Assembly (NCBI GenBank): GCA_037013495.1
Contig: CM072812.1
Location: 59,738,938 to 59,802,937, forward strand
Length of the DNA: 64,000 nucleotides
DNA from: Hippophae tibetana
Taxonomy: Eukaryota; Streptophyta; Magnoliopsida; Rosales; Elaeagnaceae
Direction: 5' to 3'
Both the position numbers and the translations under genes were made by a program. The notes under the pieces were generated by a model. That model was not told the origin of the DNA and ran no database searches. It saw only the letters and a program-made list of their open reading frames with translations. Positions 49,201 to 63,200 of the stretch are shown in pieces; the first letter of the stretch is position 1, and each line of letters opens with the position of its first letter.

Positions 49201-52200
49201 TACACAACTTACCGATGTCTTAAATTTTGGTCTCACCATATTACGTTTTTGTTCGGTTCATGTTCTATAGGGTTCTTATTAACTCATCTTAGCCACTTTC
49301 TTCGCAATTCAATCGTTATTATTTCTTTGAGTTCCTAGGTTGTTCACCAAAAGGTTACACGTAATTTAGAATGAGAGCCTTGGTTGAAGAAAATAGGTTA
49401 CATGTCTTCATCTATTCATTTTGTAATTTTCGATTTAAAACAGTTATTATTTAATTGTTTTCTACATTATTGAGTGACAAATCACAATAAAAAGAATGAA
49501 ATTTAAACCTTCATGTCTTGCGTTTTCTATCAATTTTGGTGTCGTTGTTATAATCTTTGGATTTCCTTTTATATTTTTCTTTAAATTCTTCGTATCTTTT
49601 TTTTGTTCCTTTTTTTTGCATGTTAATATATCTTTGTTTTTCAAAAAAAGAAGAGTGTTGTAGAATGTCAAAGTTTATAAAAAAAGAAGAAGTCCATAAT
49701 TGGGGTTGCAACTTTGAAGTATTAAAAATTTTAAATCCTGTATGGAAGGGACTATTATAATAAATTAAATAGAGGTCGTTTCGATTTCTAAAAATGCAAC
49801 AAAGCATTAGTTCTGTTCCCAACGTTTTGGACCCCAAATTCCATTGTTTACACAACTTACCGATATCTTAAATTTTGGTCTCACCATAGTAGGTTTTTGT
49901 TCGGTTCATGTTCTATAGGGTTCTTATTAACTCATCTTAGCCACTTTCTTCGCAATTCAATCGTTATTATTTCTTTGAGTTCCTAGGTTGTTCACCTAAA
50001 GGTTACACGTAATTTAGAATGAGAGCCTTGGTTGAAGAAAATAGGTTACATGTCTTCATCTATTCATTTTGTAATTTTCGATTTAAAACAGTTATTATTT
50101 AATTGTTTTCTGCATTCTTGAGTGACAAATCACAATAAAAAGAATGAAATTTAAACCTTCATGTCTTGCGTTTTCTATCAATTTGGTGTCGTTGTTATAA
50201 TCTTTTGATTTCCTTTTATATTTTTCTTTAAATTCTTCGTATCTTTTTTTTGTTCTTTTTTTTTGCATGTTAATATATCTTTGTTTTTCAAAAAAAGAAG
50301 AGTGTTGTAGAATGTCAAAGTTTATAAAAAAAAGAAGTCATTAATTGGGGTTGCAACTTTAAAGTATTAAAAAATTTAAATCTTGTATCGACGAGACTAT
50401 TATAATAAATCAAATGGAGGCCGTTTCTATTTCTAAAAATACAAGAATGCATTAGTTCTGTTCTCAACGTTTTGGACCCCAAATTCCATTGTTTACACAA
50501 CTTACCGATGTCTTAAATTTTGGTCTCACCATATTACGTTTTTGTTCGGTTCATGTTCTATAGGGTTCTTATTAACTCATCTTAGCCACTTTCTTCGCAA
50601 TTCAATCGTTATTATTTCTTTGATTTCCTAGGTTGTTCACCTAAAGGTTACACATAATTTAGAATGAGAGACTTGGTTGCAGAAAATAGGTTACATGTCT
50701 TCATCTATTCATTTTGTAATTTTAGATTTAAAACAGTTATTATTTAATTGTTTTCTGCATTCTTGAGTGACAAATCACAATAAAAAGAATGAAATTTAAA
50801 CCTTCATGTCTTGCGTTTTCTATCAATTTTGGTGTCGTTGTTATAATCTTTTGATTTCCTTTTATATTTTTCTTTAAATTCTTCGTATCTTTTTTTTGTT
50901 CTTTTTTTTTGCATGTTAATATATCTTTGTTTTTCAAAAAAAGAAGAGTGTTGTAGAATGTCAAAGTTTATAAAAAAAAGAAGTCATTAATTGGGGTTGC
51001 AACTTTAAAGTATTAAAAATTTTAAATCTTGTATCGACGAGACTATTATAATAAATCAAATGGAGGCCGTTTCTATTTCTAAAAATACAAGAATGCATTA
51101 GTTCTGTTCTCAACGTTTTGGACCCCAAATTCCATTGTTTACACAACTTACCGATGTCTTAAATTTTGGTCTCACAAAATTACGTTTTTGTTCGGTTCAT
51201 GTTCTATAGGGTTCTAATTAACTCATCTTAGCCACTTTCTTCGCAATTCAATCGTTATTATTTCTTTGATTTCCTAGGTTGTTCACCTAAAGGTTACACA
51301 TAATTTAGAATGAGAGACTTGGTTGCAGAAAATAGGTTACATGTCTTCATCTATTCATTTTGTAATTTTAGATTTAAAACAGTTATTATTTAATTGTTTT
51401 CTGCATTCTTGAGTGACAAATCACAATAAAAAGAATGAAATTTAAACCTTCATGTCTTGCATTTTCTATCAATTTTGGTGTCGTTGTTATAATCTTTGGA
51501 TTTCCTTTTATATTTTTCTTTAAATTCTTCGTATCTTTTTTTTGTTCCTTTTTTTTGCATGTTAATCTATCTTTGTTTTTCAAAAAAAGAAGAGTGTTGT
51601 AGCATGTCCAAGTTTATAAAAAAAAGAAATCATTAATTGGGGTTGCAACTTTAAAGTATTAAAAATTTTAAATCCTGTATCAACGACACTATTATAATAA
51701 ATCAAATGGAGGCCGTTTCTATTTCTAAAAATGCAAGAATGCATTAGTTCTGTTCTCAACGTTTTGGACCCCAAATTCCATTGTTTACACAACTTACCGA
51801 TGTCTTAAATTTTGGTCTCACATATTACGTTTTTGTTCGGTTCATGTTCTATAGTGTTCTAATTAACTCATCTTAGCCACTTTCTTCGCAATTCAATCGT
51901 TAATATTTCTTTGATTTCCTAGGTTGTTCACCTAAAGGTTACACATAATTTAGAATGAGAGCCTTGGTTGCAGAAAATTGGTTACATGTCTTCATCTATT
52001 CATTTTGTAATTTTAGATTTAAAACAGTTATTATTTAATTGTTTTCTGCATTCTTGAGTGACAAATCACAATAAAAAGAATGAAATTTAAACCTTCATGT
52101 CTTGCGTTTTCTATCAATTTTGGTGTCGTTGTTATAATCTTTTGATTTCCTTTTATATTTTTCTTTAAATTCTTCGTATCTTTTTTTTGTTCCTTTTTTT

Positions 52201-55137
52201 GCGTGTTAATCTATCTTTGTTTTTCAAAAAAGAAGATTGTTATAGCATGTCCAAGTTTATAAAAAAAAGAAGTCATTAATTGGGGTTGCAACTTAAAAGT
52301 ATTAAAAATTTTAAATCCTGTATCGACGAGACTATTATAATAAATCAAATGGAGGCCGTTTCTATTTCTAAAAATGCAAGAAAGCATTAGTTCTATTCTC
52401 AACGTTTTGGACCCCAAATTCCATTGTTTACACAACTTACCGATGTCTTAAATTTTGGTCTCACCATATTACGTTTTTGTTCGGTTCATGTTCTAAAGGG
52501 TTCTAATTAACTCATCTTAGCCACTTTCTTCGCAATTCAATCGTTATTATTTCTTTGATTTCCTAGGTTGTTCACCTAAAGGTTACACATAATTTAGAAT
52601 GAGAGACTTGGTTGCAGAAAATAGGTTACATGTCTTCATCTATTCATTTTGTAATTTTAGATTTAAAACAGTTATTATTTAATTGTTTTCTGCATTCTTG
52701 AGTGACAAATCACAATAAAAAGAATGAAATTTAAACCTTCATGTCTTGCGTTTTCTATCAATTTTGGTGTCGTTGTTATAATCTTTGGATTTCCTTTTAT
52801 ATTTTTCTTTAAATTCTTCGTATCTTTTTTTTGTTCCTTTTTTTTGCATGTTAATATATCTTTGTTTTTCAAAAAAAGAAGAGTGTTGTAGAATGTCAAA
52901 GTTTATAAAAAAAGAAGAAGTCCATAATTGGGGTTGCAACTTTGAAGTATTAAAAATTTTAAATCCTGTATCGAAGGGACTATTATAATAAATTAAATAG
53001 AGGTCGTTTCGATTTCTAAAAATGCAACAAAGCATTAGTTCTGTTCCCAACGTTTTGGACCCCAAATTCCATTGTTTACACAACTTACCGATATCTTAAA
53101 TTTTGGTCTCACCATAGTAGGTTTTTGTTCGGTTCATGTTCTATAGGGTTCTTATTAACTCATCTTAGCCACTTTCTTCGCAATTCAATCGTTATTATTT
53201 CTTTGAGTTCCTAGGTTGTTCACCTAAAGGTTACACGTAATTTAGAATGAGAGCCTTGGTTGAAGAAAATAGGTTACATGTCTTCATCTATTCATTTTGT
53301 AATTTTCGATTTAAAACAGTTATTATTTAATTGTTTTCTGCATTCTTGAGTGACAAATCACAATAAAAAGAATGAAATTTAAACCTTCATGTCTTGCGTT
53401 TTCTATCAATTTGGTGTCGTTGTTATAATCTTTTGATTTCCTTTTATATTTTTCTTTAAATTCTTCGTATCTTTTTTTTGTTCTTTTTTTTTGCATGTTA
53501 ATATATCTTTGTTTTTCAAAAAAAGAAGAGTGTTGTAGAATGTCAAAGTTTATAAAAAAAAGAAGTCATTAATTGGGGTTGCAACTTTAAAGTATTAAAA
53601 AATTTAAATCTTGTATCGACGAGACTATTATAATAAATCAAATGGAGGCCGTTTCTATTTCTAAAAATACAAGAATGCATTAGTTCTGTTCTCAACGTTT
53701 TGGACCCCAAATTCCATTGTTTACACAACTTACCGATGTCTTAAATTTTGGTCTCACCATATTACGTTTTTGTTCGGTTCATGTTCTATAGGGTTCTTAT
53801 TAACTCATCTTAGCCACTTTCTTCGCAATTCAATCGTTATTATTTCTTTGAGTTCCTAGGTTGTTCACCAAAAGGTTACACGTAATTTAGAATGAGAGCC
53901 TTGGTTGAAGAAAATAGGTTACATGTCTTCATCTATTCATTTTGTAATTTTCGATTTAAAACAGTTATTATTTAATTGTTTTCTACATTATTGAGTGACA
54001 AATCACAATAAAAAGAATGAAATTTAAACCTTCATGTCTTGCGTTTTCTATCAATTTTGGTGTCGTTGTTATAATCTTTGGATTTCCTTTTATATTTTTC
54101 TTTAAATTCTTCGTATCTTTTTTTTGTTCCTTTTTTTTGCATGTTAATATATCTTTGTTTTTCAAAAAAAGAAGAGTGTTGTAGAATGTCAAAGTTTATA
54201 AAAAAAGAAGAAGTCCATAATTGGGGTTGCAACTTTGAAGTATTAAAAATTTTAAATCCTGTATGGAAGGGACTATTATAATAAATTAAATAGAGGTCGT
54301 TTCGATTTCTAAAAATGCAACAAAGCATTAGTTCTGTTCCCAACGTTTTGGACCCCAAATTCCATTGTTTACACAACTTACCGATATCTTAAATTTTGGT
54401 CTCACCATAGTAGGTTTTTGTTCGGTTCATGTTCTATAGGGTTCTTATTAACTCATCTTAGCCACTTTCTTCGCAATTCAATCGTTATTATTTCTTTGAG
54501 TTCCTAGGTTGTTCACCTAAAGGTTACACGTAATTTAGAATGAGAGCCTTGGTTGAAGAAAATAGGTTACATGTCTTCATCTATTCATTTTGTAATTTTC
54601 GATTTAAAACAGTTATTATTTAATTGTTTTCTGCATTCTTGAGTGACAAATCACAATAAAAAGAATGAAATTTAAACCTTCATGTCTTGCGTTTTCTATC
54701 AATTTGGTGTCGTTGTTATAATCTTTTGATTTCCTTTTATATTTTTCTTTAAATTCTTCGTATCTTTTTTTTGTTCTTTTTTTTTGCATGTTAATATATC
54801 TTTGTTTTTCAAAAAAAGAAGAGTGTTGTAGAATGTCAAAGTTTATAAAAAAAAGAAGTCATTAATTGGGGTTGCAACTTTAAAGTATTAAAAAATTTAA
54901 ATCTTGTATCGACGAGACTATTATAATAAATCAAATGGAGGCCGTTTCTATTTCTAAAAATACAAGAATGCATTAGTTCTGTTCTCAACGTTTTGGACCC
55001 CAAATTCCATTGTTTACACAACTTACCGATGTCTTAAATTTTGGTCTCACCATATTACGTTTTTGTTCGGTTCATGTTCTATAGGGTTCTTATTAACTCA
55101 TCTTAGCCACTTTCTTCGCAATTCAATCGTTATTATT
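46203..55137 (+). repeat. Heptamer higher-order repeat, 4521 bp, two near-identical copies
   Basis: Seven successive monomer starts (46547, 47193, 47836, 48484, 49129, 49777, 50422) recur exactly 4521 bp later (51068, 51714, 52357, 53005, 53650, 54298, 54943). Private variants recur with them: CTCACAAAATTACG, CAACGACAC, TATAGTGTTC, GAAAATTGG, TTCTATTCTCAACG, TTCTAAAGGG, CCGATATCTT with CATAGTAGG, CAATTTGGTGTCG, CACCAAAAGG, CTACATTATTG and GTATGGAAGG. I saw no difference between the copies over about 4.41 kb (46203-50616 versus 50724-55137). Inside each copy there is a nested 1293-bp dimer (48484/49777 and 53005/54298). Collapsed or duplicated assembly is an alternative to be excluded. Confidence 0.9.
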
Positions 55138-56133
55138 TCTTTGAGTTCCTAGGTTGTTCACCAAAAGGTTACACGTAATTTAGAATGAGAGCCTTGGTTG
55201 AAGAAAATAGGTTACATGTCTTCATCTATTCATTTTGTAATTTTCGATTTAAAACAGTTATTATTTAATTGTTTTCTACATTATTGAGTGACAAATCACA
55301 ATAAAAAGAATGAAATTTAAACCTTCATGTCTTGCGTTTTCTATCAATTTTGGTGTCGTTGTTATAATCTTTGGATTTCCTTTTATATTTTTCTTTAAAT
55401 TCTTCGTATCTTTTTTTTGTTCCTTTTTTTTGCATGTTAATATATCTTTGTTTTTCAAAAAAAGAAGAGTGTTGTAGAATGTCAAAGTTTATAAAAAAAA
55501 AAGAAGTCCATAATTGGGGTTGCAACTTTGAAGTATTAAAAATTTTAAATCCAGTATCGAAGGGACTATTATAATAAATGAAATAGAGGTCGTTTCGATT
55601 TCTAAAAATGCAACAAAGCATTAGTTCTGTTCCCAACGTTTTGGACCCCAAATTCCATTATTTACACAACTTACCGATGTCTTAAATTTTGGTCTCACCA
55701 TATTACGTTTTTGTTCGGTTCATGTTCTATAGGGTTCTAATTAACTCATCTTAGCCACTTTCTTCGCAATTCAATCGTTATTATTTTTTTGATTTCCTAG
55801 GTTGTTCACCTAAAGGTTACACATAATTTAGAATGAGAGACTTGGTTGCAGAAAATAGGTTACATGTCTTCATCTATTCATTTTGTAATTTTAGATTTAA
55901 AACAGTTATTATTTAATTGTTTTCTGCATTCTTGAGTGACAAATCACAATAAAAAGAATGAAATTTAAACCTTCATGTCTTGCGTTTTCTATCAATTTTG
56001 GTGTCGTTGTTATAATCTTTGGATTTCCTTTTATATTTTTCTTTAAATTCTTCGTATCTTTTTTTTGTTCCTTTTTTTTGCATGTTAATCTATCTTTGTT
56101 TTTCAAAAAAAGAAGAGTGTTGTAGCATGTCCA
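55138..56133 (+). repeat. Extra dimer-derived monomers after the heptamer
   Basis: The end of monomer 54943 carries CACCAAAAGG and CTACATTATTG, a third occurrence after 49.4 and 53.9 kb and 1293 bp after the second, so the nested dimer extends one step beyond the heptamer. Monomer 55591 has private changes AATCCAGTATCG (near 55549), CCATTATTTACAC (near 55656) and TTATTTTTTTGATTTCC (near 55782). Confidence 0.75.
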
Positions 56134-59100
56134 AGTTTATAAAAAAAAGAAGTCATTAATTGGGGTTGCAACTTTAAAGTATTAAAAATTTTAAATCCTG
56201 TATCGACGAGACTATTATAATAAATCAAATGGAGGCCGTTTCTATTTCTAAAAATGCAAGAATGCATTAGTTCTGTTCTCAACGTTTTGGACCCCAAATT
56301 CCATTGTGTACACAACTTACCGATGTCTTAAATTTTGGTCTCACATATTACGTTCTTGTTCGGTTCATGTTCTATAGGGTTCTAATTAACTCATCTTAGC
56401 CACTTTCTTCGCAATTCAATCGTTAATATTTCTTTGATTTCCTAGGTTGTTCACCTAAAGGTTACACATAATTTAGAATGAGAGCCTTGGTTGCAGAAAA
56501 TAGGTTACATGTCTTCATCTATTCATTTTGTAATTTTAGATTTAAAACAGTTATTATTTAATTGTTTTCTGCATTCTTGAGTGACAAATCAAAATAAAAA
56601 GAATGAAATTTAAACCTTCATGTCTTGCGTTTTCTATCAATTTTGGTGTCGTTGTTATAATCTTTGGATTTCCTTTTATATTTTTCTTTAAATTCTTCGT
56701 ATCTTTTTTTTTGTTGCTTTTTTTTGCATGTTAATCTATCTTTGTTTTTCAAAAAAAGAAGATTGTTGTAGCATGTCAAAGTTTATAAAAAAAAGAAGTC
56801 ATTAATTGGGGTTGCAACTTTAAAGTATTAAAAATTTTAAATCCTGTATCGACGAGACTCTTATAATAAATCAAATGGAGGCCGTTTCTATTTCTAAAAA
56901 TGCAAGAATGCATTAGTTCTGTTCTCAACGTTTTGGACCCCAAATTCCATTGTTTACACAACTTACCGATGTCTTAAATTTTGGTGTCACCATATTACGT
57001 TTTTGTTCGGTTCATGTTCTATAGGATTCTAATTAACTCATCTTAGCCACTTTCTTCGCAATTCAATCGTTAATATTTCTTTGATTTAATAGGTTGTTCA
57101 CCTAAAGGTTACACATAATTTAGAATGAGAGCCTTGGTTGCAGAAAATAGGTTACATGTCTTCATCTATTCATTTTGTAATTTTAGATTTAAAACAGTTA
57201 TTATTTAATTGTTTTCCGCATTCACGAGTGACAAATCACAATAAAAAGAATGAAATTTAAACCTTCATGTCTTGCGTTTTCTATCTATTTTGGTGTCGTT
57301 GTTATAATCTTTGGATTTCCTTTTATATTTTTCTTTAAATTCTTCGTATCTTTTTTTTGTTCCTTTTTTTTGCATGTTAATATATCTTTGTTTTTCAAAA
57401 AAAGAAGAGTGTTGTAGCATGTCAAAGTTTATAAAAAAAAGAAGAAGTCAATAATTGGGGTTGCAACTTTGAAGTATTAAAAATTTTAAATCCTGTATCG
57501 AAGGGACTATTATAATAAATTAAATAGAGGTCGTTTCGATTTCTAAAAATGCAACAAAGCATTAGTTCTGTTCTCAACGTTTTGGACCCCAAATTCCATT
57601 GTTTACACAACTTACCGATGTCTTATATTTTGGTCTCACCATATTACGTTTTTGTTCGGTTCATGTTCTAAAGGGTTCTAATTAACACATCTTAGCCACT
57701 TTCTTCGCAATTCAATCGTTATTATTTCTTTGATTTCCTAGGTTGTTCACCTAAAGGTTACACATAATTTAGAATGAGAGACTTGGTTGCAGAAAATAGG
57801 TTACATGTCTTCATCTATTCATTTTGTAATTTTAGATTTAAAACAGTTATTATTTAATTGTTTTCTGCATTCTTGAGTGACAAATCACAATAAAAAGAAT
57901 GAAATTTAAACCTTCATGTCTTGCGTTTTCTATCAATTTTGGTGTCGTTGTTATAATCTTTGGATTTCCTTTTATATTTTTCTTTAAATTCTTCGTATCT
58001 TTTTTTTGTTCCTTTTTTTTGCATGTTAATCTATCTTTGTTTTTCAAAAAAAGAAGAGTGTTGTAGAATGTCAAAGTTTATAAAAAAAGAAGAAGTCCAT
58101 AATTGGGGTTGCAACTTTGAAGTATTAAAAATTTTAAATCTTGTATCGAAGGGACTATTATAATAAATTAAATAGAGGTCGTTTCGATTTCTAAAAATGC
58201 AACAAAGCATTAGTTCTGTTCCCAACGTTTTGGACCCCAAATTCCATTGTTTACACAACTTACCGATGTCTTAAATTTTGGTCTCACCATATTACGTTTT
58301 TGTTCGGTTCATGTTCTATAGGGTTCTTATTAACTCATCTTAGCCACTTTCTTCGCAATTCAATCGTTATTATTTCTTTGAGTTCCTAGGTTGTTCACCT
58401 AAAGGTTACACGTAATTTAGAATGAGAGCCTTGGATGAAGAAAATAGGTTACATGTCTTCATCTATTCATTTTGTAATTTTCGATTTAAAACAGTTATTA
58501 TTTAATTGTTTTCTGCATTCTTGAGTGACAAATCACAATAAAAAGAATGAAATTTAAACCTTCATGTCTTGCGTTTTCTATCAATTTTGGTGTCGTTGTT
58601 ATAATCTTTTGATTTCCTTTTATATTTTTCTTTAAATTCTTCGTATCTTTTTTTTGTTCTTTTTTTTTTTGCATGTTAATATATCTTTGTTTTTCAAAAA
58701 AAGAAGAGTGTTGTAGAATGTCAAAGTTTATAAAAAAAAGAAGTCATTAATTGGGGTTGCAACTTTAAAGTATTAAAAATTTTAAATCTTGTATCGACGA
58801 GACTATTATAATAAATCAAATGGAGGCCGTTTCTATTTCTAAAAATACAAGAATGCATTAGTTCTGTTCTCAACGTTTTGGACCCCAAATTCCATTGTTT
58901 ACACAACTTACCGATGTCTTAAATTTTGGTCTCACAAAATTACGTTTTTGTTCGGTTCATGTTCTATAGGGTTCTAATTAACTCATCTTAGCCACTTTCT
59001 TCGCAATTCAATCGTTATTATTTCTTTGATTTCCTAGGTTGTTCACCTAAAGGTTACACATAATTTAGAATGAGAGACTTGGTTGCAGAAAATAGGTTAC

Positions 59101-60250
59101 ATGTCTTCATCTATTCATTTTGTAATTTTAGATTTAAAACAGTTATTATTTAATTGTTTTCTGCATTCTTGAGTGACAAATCACAATAAAAAGAATGAAA
59201 TTTAAACCTTCATGTCTTGCATTTTCTATCAATTTTGGTGTCGTTGTTATAATCTTTGGATTTCCTTTTATATTTTTCTTTAAATTCTTCGTATCTTTTT
59301 TTTGTTCCTTTTTTTTGCATGTTAATCTATCTTTGTTTTTCAAAAAAAGAAGAGTGTTGTAGCATGTCCAAGTTTATAAAAAAAAGAAATCATTAATTGG
59401 GGTTGCAACTTTAAAGTATTAAAAATTTTAAATCCTGTATCAACGACACTATTATAATAAATCAAATGGAGGCCGTTTCTATTTCTAAAAATGCAAGAAT
59501 GCATTAGTTCTGTTCTCAACGTTTTGGACCCCAAATTCCATTGTTTACACAACTTACCGATGTCTTAAATTTTGGTCTCACATATTACGTTTTTGTTCGG
59601 TTCATGTTCTATAGTGTTCTAATTAACTCATCTTAGCCACTTTCTTCGCAATTCAATCGTTAATATTTCTTTGATTTCCTAGGTTGTTCACCTAAAGGTT
59701 ACACATAATTTAGAATGAGAGCCTTGGTTGCAGAAAATTGGTTACATGTCTTCATCTATTCATTTTGTAATTTTAGATTTAAAACAGTTATTATTTAATT
59801 GTTTTCTGCATTCTTGAGTGACAAATCACAATAAAAAGAATGAAATTTAAACCTTCATGTCTTGCGTTTTCTATCAATTTTGGTGTCGTTGTTATAATCT
59901 TTTGATTTCCTTTTATATTTTTCTTTAAATTCTTCGTATCTTTTTTTTGTTCCTTTTTTTGCGTGTTAATCTATCTTTGTTTTTCAAAAAAGAAGATTGT
60001 TATAGCATGTCCAAGTTTATAAAAAAAAGAAGTCATTAATTGGGGTTGCAACTTAAAAGTATTAAAAATTTTAAATCCTGTATCGACGAGACTATTATAA
60101 TAAATCAAATGGAGGCCGTTTCTATTTCTAAAAATGCAAGAAAGCATTAGTTCTATTCTCAACGTTTTGGACCCCAAATTCCATTGTTTACACAACTTAC
60201 CGATGTCTTAAATTTTGGTCTCACCATATTACGTTTTTGTTCGGTTCATG
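56134..60250 (+). repeat. Copy of 43855-47969 displaced by 12.28 kb
   Basis: Monomer starts 56237, 56883, 57532 and 58180 correspond to 43958, 44604, 45253 and 45901 (offset 12279), and 58828, 59474 and 60117 to 46547, 47193 and 47836 (offset 12281; two extra Ts in the run near 58660). Shared private variants include GTGTACACAAC, GTTGCTTTTTTTTGC, GGTGTCACC, TTTTCCGC, TCTTATATTTTGG, TTAACACATC, GGATGAAGAAAAT, CAACGACAC and TTCTATTCTC. I noticed about eight single-base differences over 4.1 kb, such as ACGTTCTTG near 56353, GACTCTTATAA near 56865, TTCACGAGTG near 57222 and CTATCTATTTTGG near 57282. Confidence 0.87.
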
Positions 60251-63200
60251 TTCTATAGGGTTCTTATTAACTCATCTTAGCCACTTTCTTCGCAATTCAA
60301 TCGTTATTATTTCTTTGAGTTCCTAGGTTGTTCACCTAAAGGTTACACGTAATTTAGAATGAGAGCCTTGGATGAAGAAAATAGGTTACATGTCTTCATC
60401 TATTCATTTTGTAATTTTCGATTTAAAACAGTTATTATTTAATTGTTTTCTGCATTCTTGAGTGACAAATCACAATAAAAAGAATGAAATTTAAACCTTC
60501 ATGTCTTGCGTTTTCTATCAATTTTGGTGTCGTTGTTATAATCTTTTGATTTCCTTTTATATTTTTCTTTAAATTCTTCGTATCTTTTTTTTGTTCTTTT
60601 TTTTTGCATGTTAATATATCTTTGTTTTTCAAAAAAAGAAGAGTGTTGTAGAATGTCAAAGTTTATAAAAAAAAGAAGTCATTAATTGGGGTTGCAACTT
60701 TAAAGTATTAAAAATTTTAAATCTTGTATCGACGAGACTATTATAATAAATCAAATGGAGGCCGTTTCTATTTCTAAAAATACAAGAATGCATTAGTTCT
60801 GTTCTCAACGTTTTGGACCCCAAATTCCATTGTTTACACAACTTACCGATGTCTTAAATTTTGGTCTCACAAAATTACGTTTTTGTTCGGTTCATGTTCT
60901 ATAGGGTTCTAATTAACTCATCTTAGCCACTTTCTTCGCAATTCAATCGTTATTATTTCTTTGATTTCCTAGGTTGTTCACCTAAAGGTTACACATAATT
61001 TAGAATGAGAGACTTGGTTGCAGAAAATAGGTTACATGTCTTCATCTATTCATTTTGTAATTTTAGATTTAAAACAGTTATTATTTAATTGTTTTCTGCA
61101 TTCTTGAGTGACAAATCACAATAAAAAGAATGAAATTTAAACCTTCATGTCTTGCATTTTCTATCAATTTTGGTGTCGTTGTTATAATCTTTGGATTTCC
61201 TTTTATATTTTTCTTTAAATTCTTCGTATCTTTTTTTTGTTCCTTTTTTTTGCATGTTAATCTATCTTTGTTTTTCAAAAAAAGAAGAGTGTTGTAGCAT
61301 GTCCAAGTTTATAAAAAAAAGAAATCATTAATTGGGGTTGCAACTTTAAAGTATTAAAAATTTTAAATCCTGTATCAACGACACTATTATAATAAATCAA
61401 ATGGAGGCCGTTTCTATTTCTAAAAATGCAAGAATGCATTAGTTCTGTTCTCAACGTTTTGGACCCCAAATTCCATTGTTTACACAACTTACCGATGTCT
61501 TAAATTTTGGTCTCACAAAATTACGTTTTTGTTCGGTTCATGTTCTATAGGGTTCTAATTAACTCATCTTAGCCACTTTCTTCGCAATTCAATCGTTATT
61601 ATTTCTTTGATTTCCTAGGTTGTTCACCTAAAGGTTACACATAATTTAGAATGAGAGACTTGGTTGCAGAAAATAGGTTACATGTCTTCATCTATTCATT
61701 TTGTAATTTTAGATTTAAAACAGTTATTATTTAATTGTTTTCTGCATTCTTGAGTGACAAATCACAATAAAAAGAATGAAATTTAAACCTTCATGTCTTG
61801 CGTTTTCTATCAATTTTGGTGTCGTTGTTATAATCTTTGGATTTCCTTTTATATTTTTCTTTAAATTCTTCGTATCTTTTTTTTGTTCCTTTTTTTTGCA
61901 TGTTAATCTATCTTTGTTTTTCAAAAAAAGAAGAGTGTTGTAGAATGTCAAAGTTTATAAAAAAAGAAGAAGTCCATAATTGGGGTTGCAACTTTGAAGT
62001 ATTAAAAATTTTAAATCTTGTATCGAAGGGACTATTATAATAAATTAAATAGAGGTCGTTTCGATTTCTAAAAATGCAACAAAGCATTAGTTCTGTTCCC
62101 AACGTTTTGGACCCCAAATTCCATTGTTTACACAACTTACCGATGTCTTAAATTTTGGTCTCACCATATTACGTTTTTGTTCGGTTCATGTTCTATAGGG
62201 TTCTTATTAACTCATCTTAGCCACTTTCTTCGCAATTCAATCGTTATTATTTCTTTGAGTTCCTAGGTTGTTCACCTAAAGGTTACACGTAATTTAGAAT
62301 GAGAGCCTTGGATGAAGAAAATAGGTTACATGTCTTCATCTATTCATTTTGTAATTTTCGATTTAAAACAGTTATTATTTAATTGTTTTCTGCATTCTTG
62401 AGTGACAAATCACAATAAAAAGAATGAAATTTAAACCTTCATGTCTTGCGTTTTCTATCAATTTTGGTGTCGTTGTTATAATCTTTTGATTTCCTTTTAT
62501 ATTTTTCTTTAAATTCTTCGTATCTTTTTTTTGTTCCTTTTTTTGCGTGTTAATCTATCTTTGTTTTTCAAAAAAGAAGATTGTTATAGCATGTCCAAGT
62601 TTATAAAAAAAAGAAGTCATTAATTGGGGTTGCAACTTAAAAGTATTAAAAATTTTAAATCCTGTATCGACGAGACTATTATAATAAATCAAATGGAGGC
62701 CGTTTCTATTTCTAAAAATGCAAGAAAGCATTAGTTCTATTCTCAACGTTTTGGACCCCAAATTCCATTGTTTACACAACTTACCGATGTCTTAAATTTT
62801 GGTCTCACCATATTACGTTTTTGTTCGGTTCATGTTCTAAAGGGTTCTAATTAACTCATCTTAGCCACTTTCTTCGCAATTCAATCGTTATTATTTCTTT
62901 GATTTCCTAGGTTGTTCACCTAAAGGTTACACATAATTTAGAATGAGAGACTTGGTTGCAGAAAATAGGTTACATGTCTTCATCTATTCATTTTGTAATT
63001 TTAGATTTAAAACAGTTATTATTTAATTGTTTTCTGCATTCTTGAGTGACAAATCACAATAAAAAGAATGAAATTTAAACCTTCATGTCTTGCGTTTTCT
63101 ATCAATTTTGGTGTCGTTGTTATAATCTTTGGATTTCCTTTTATATTTTTCTTTAAATTCTTCGTATCTTTTTTTTGTTCCTTTTTTTTGCATGTTAATA

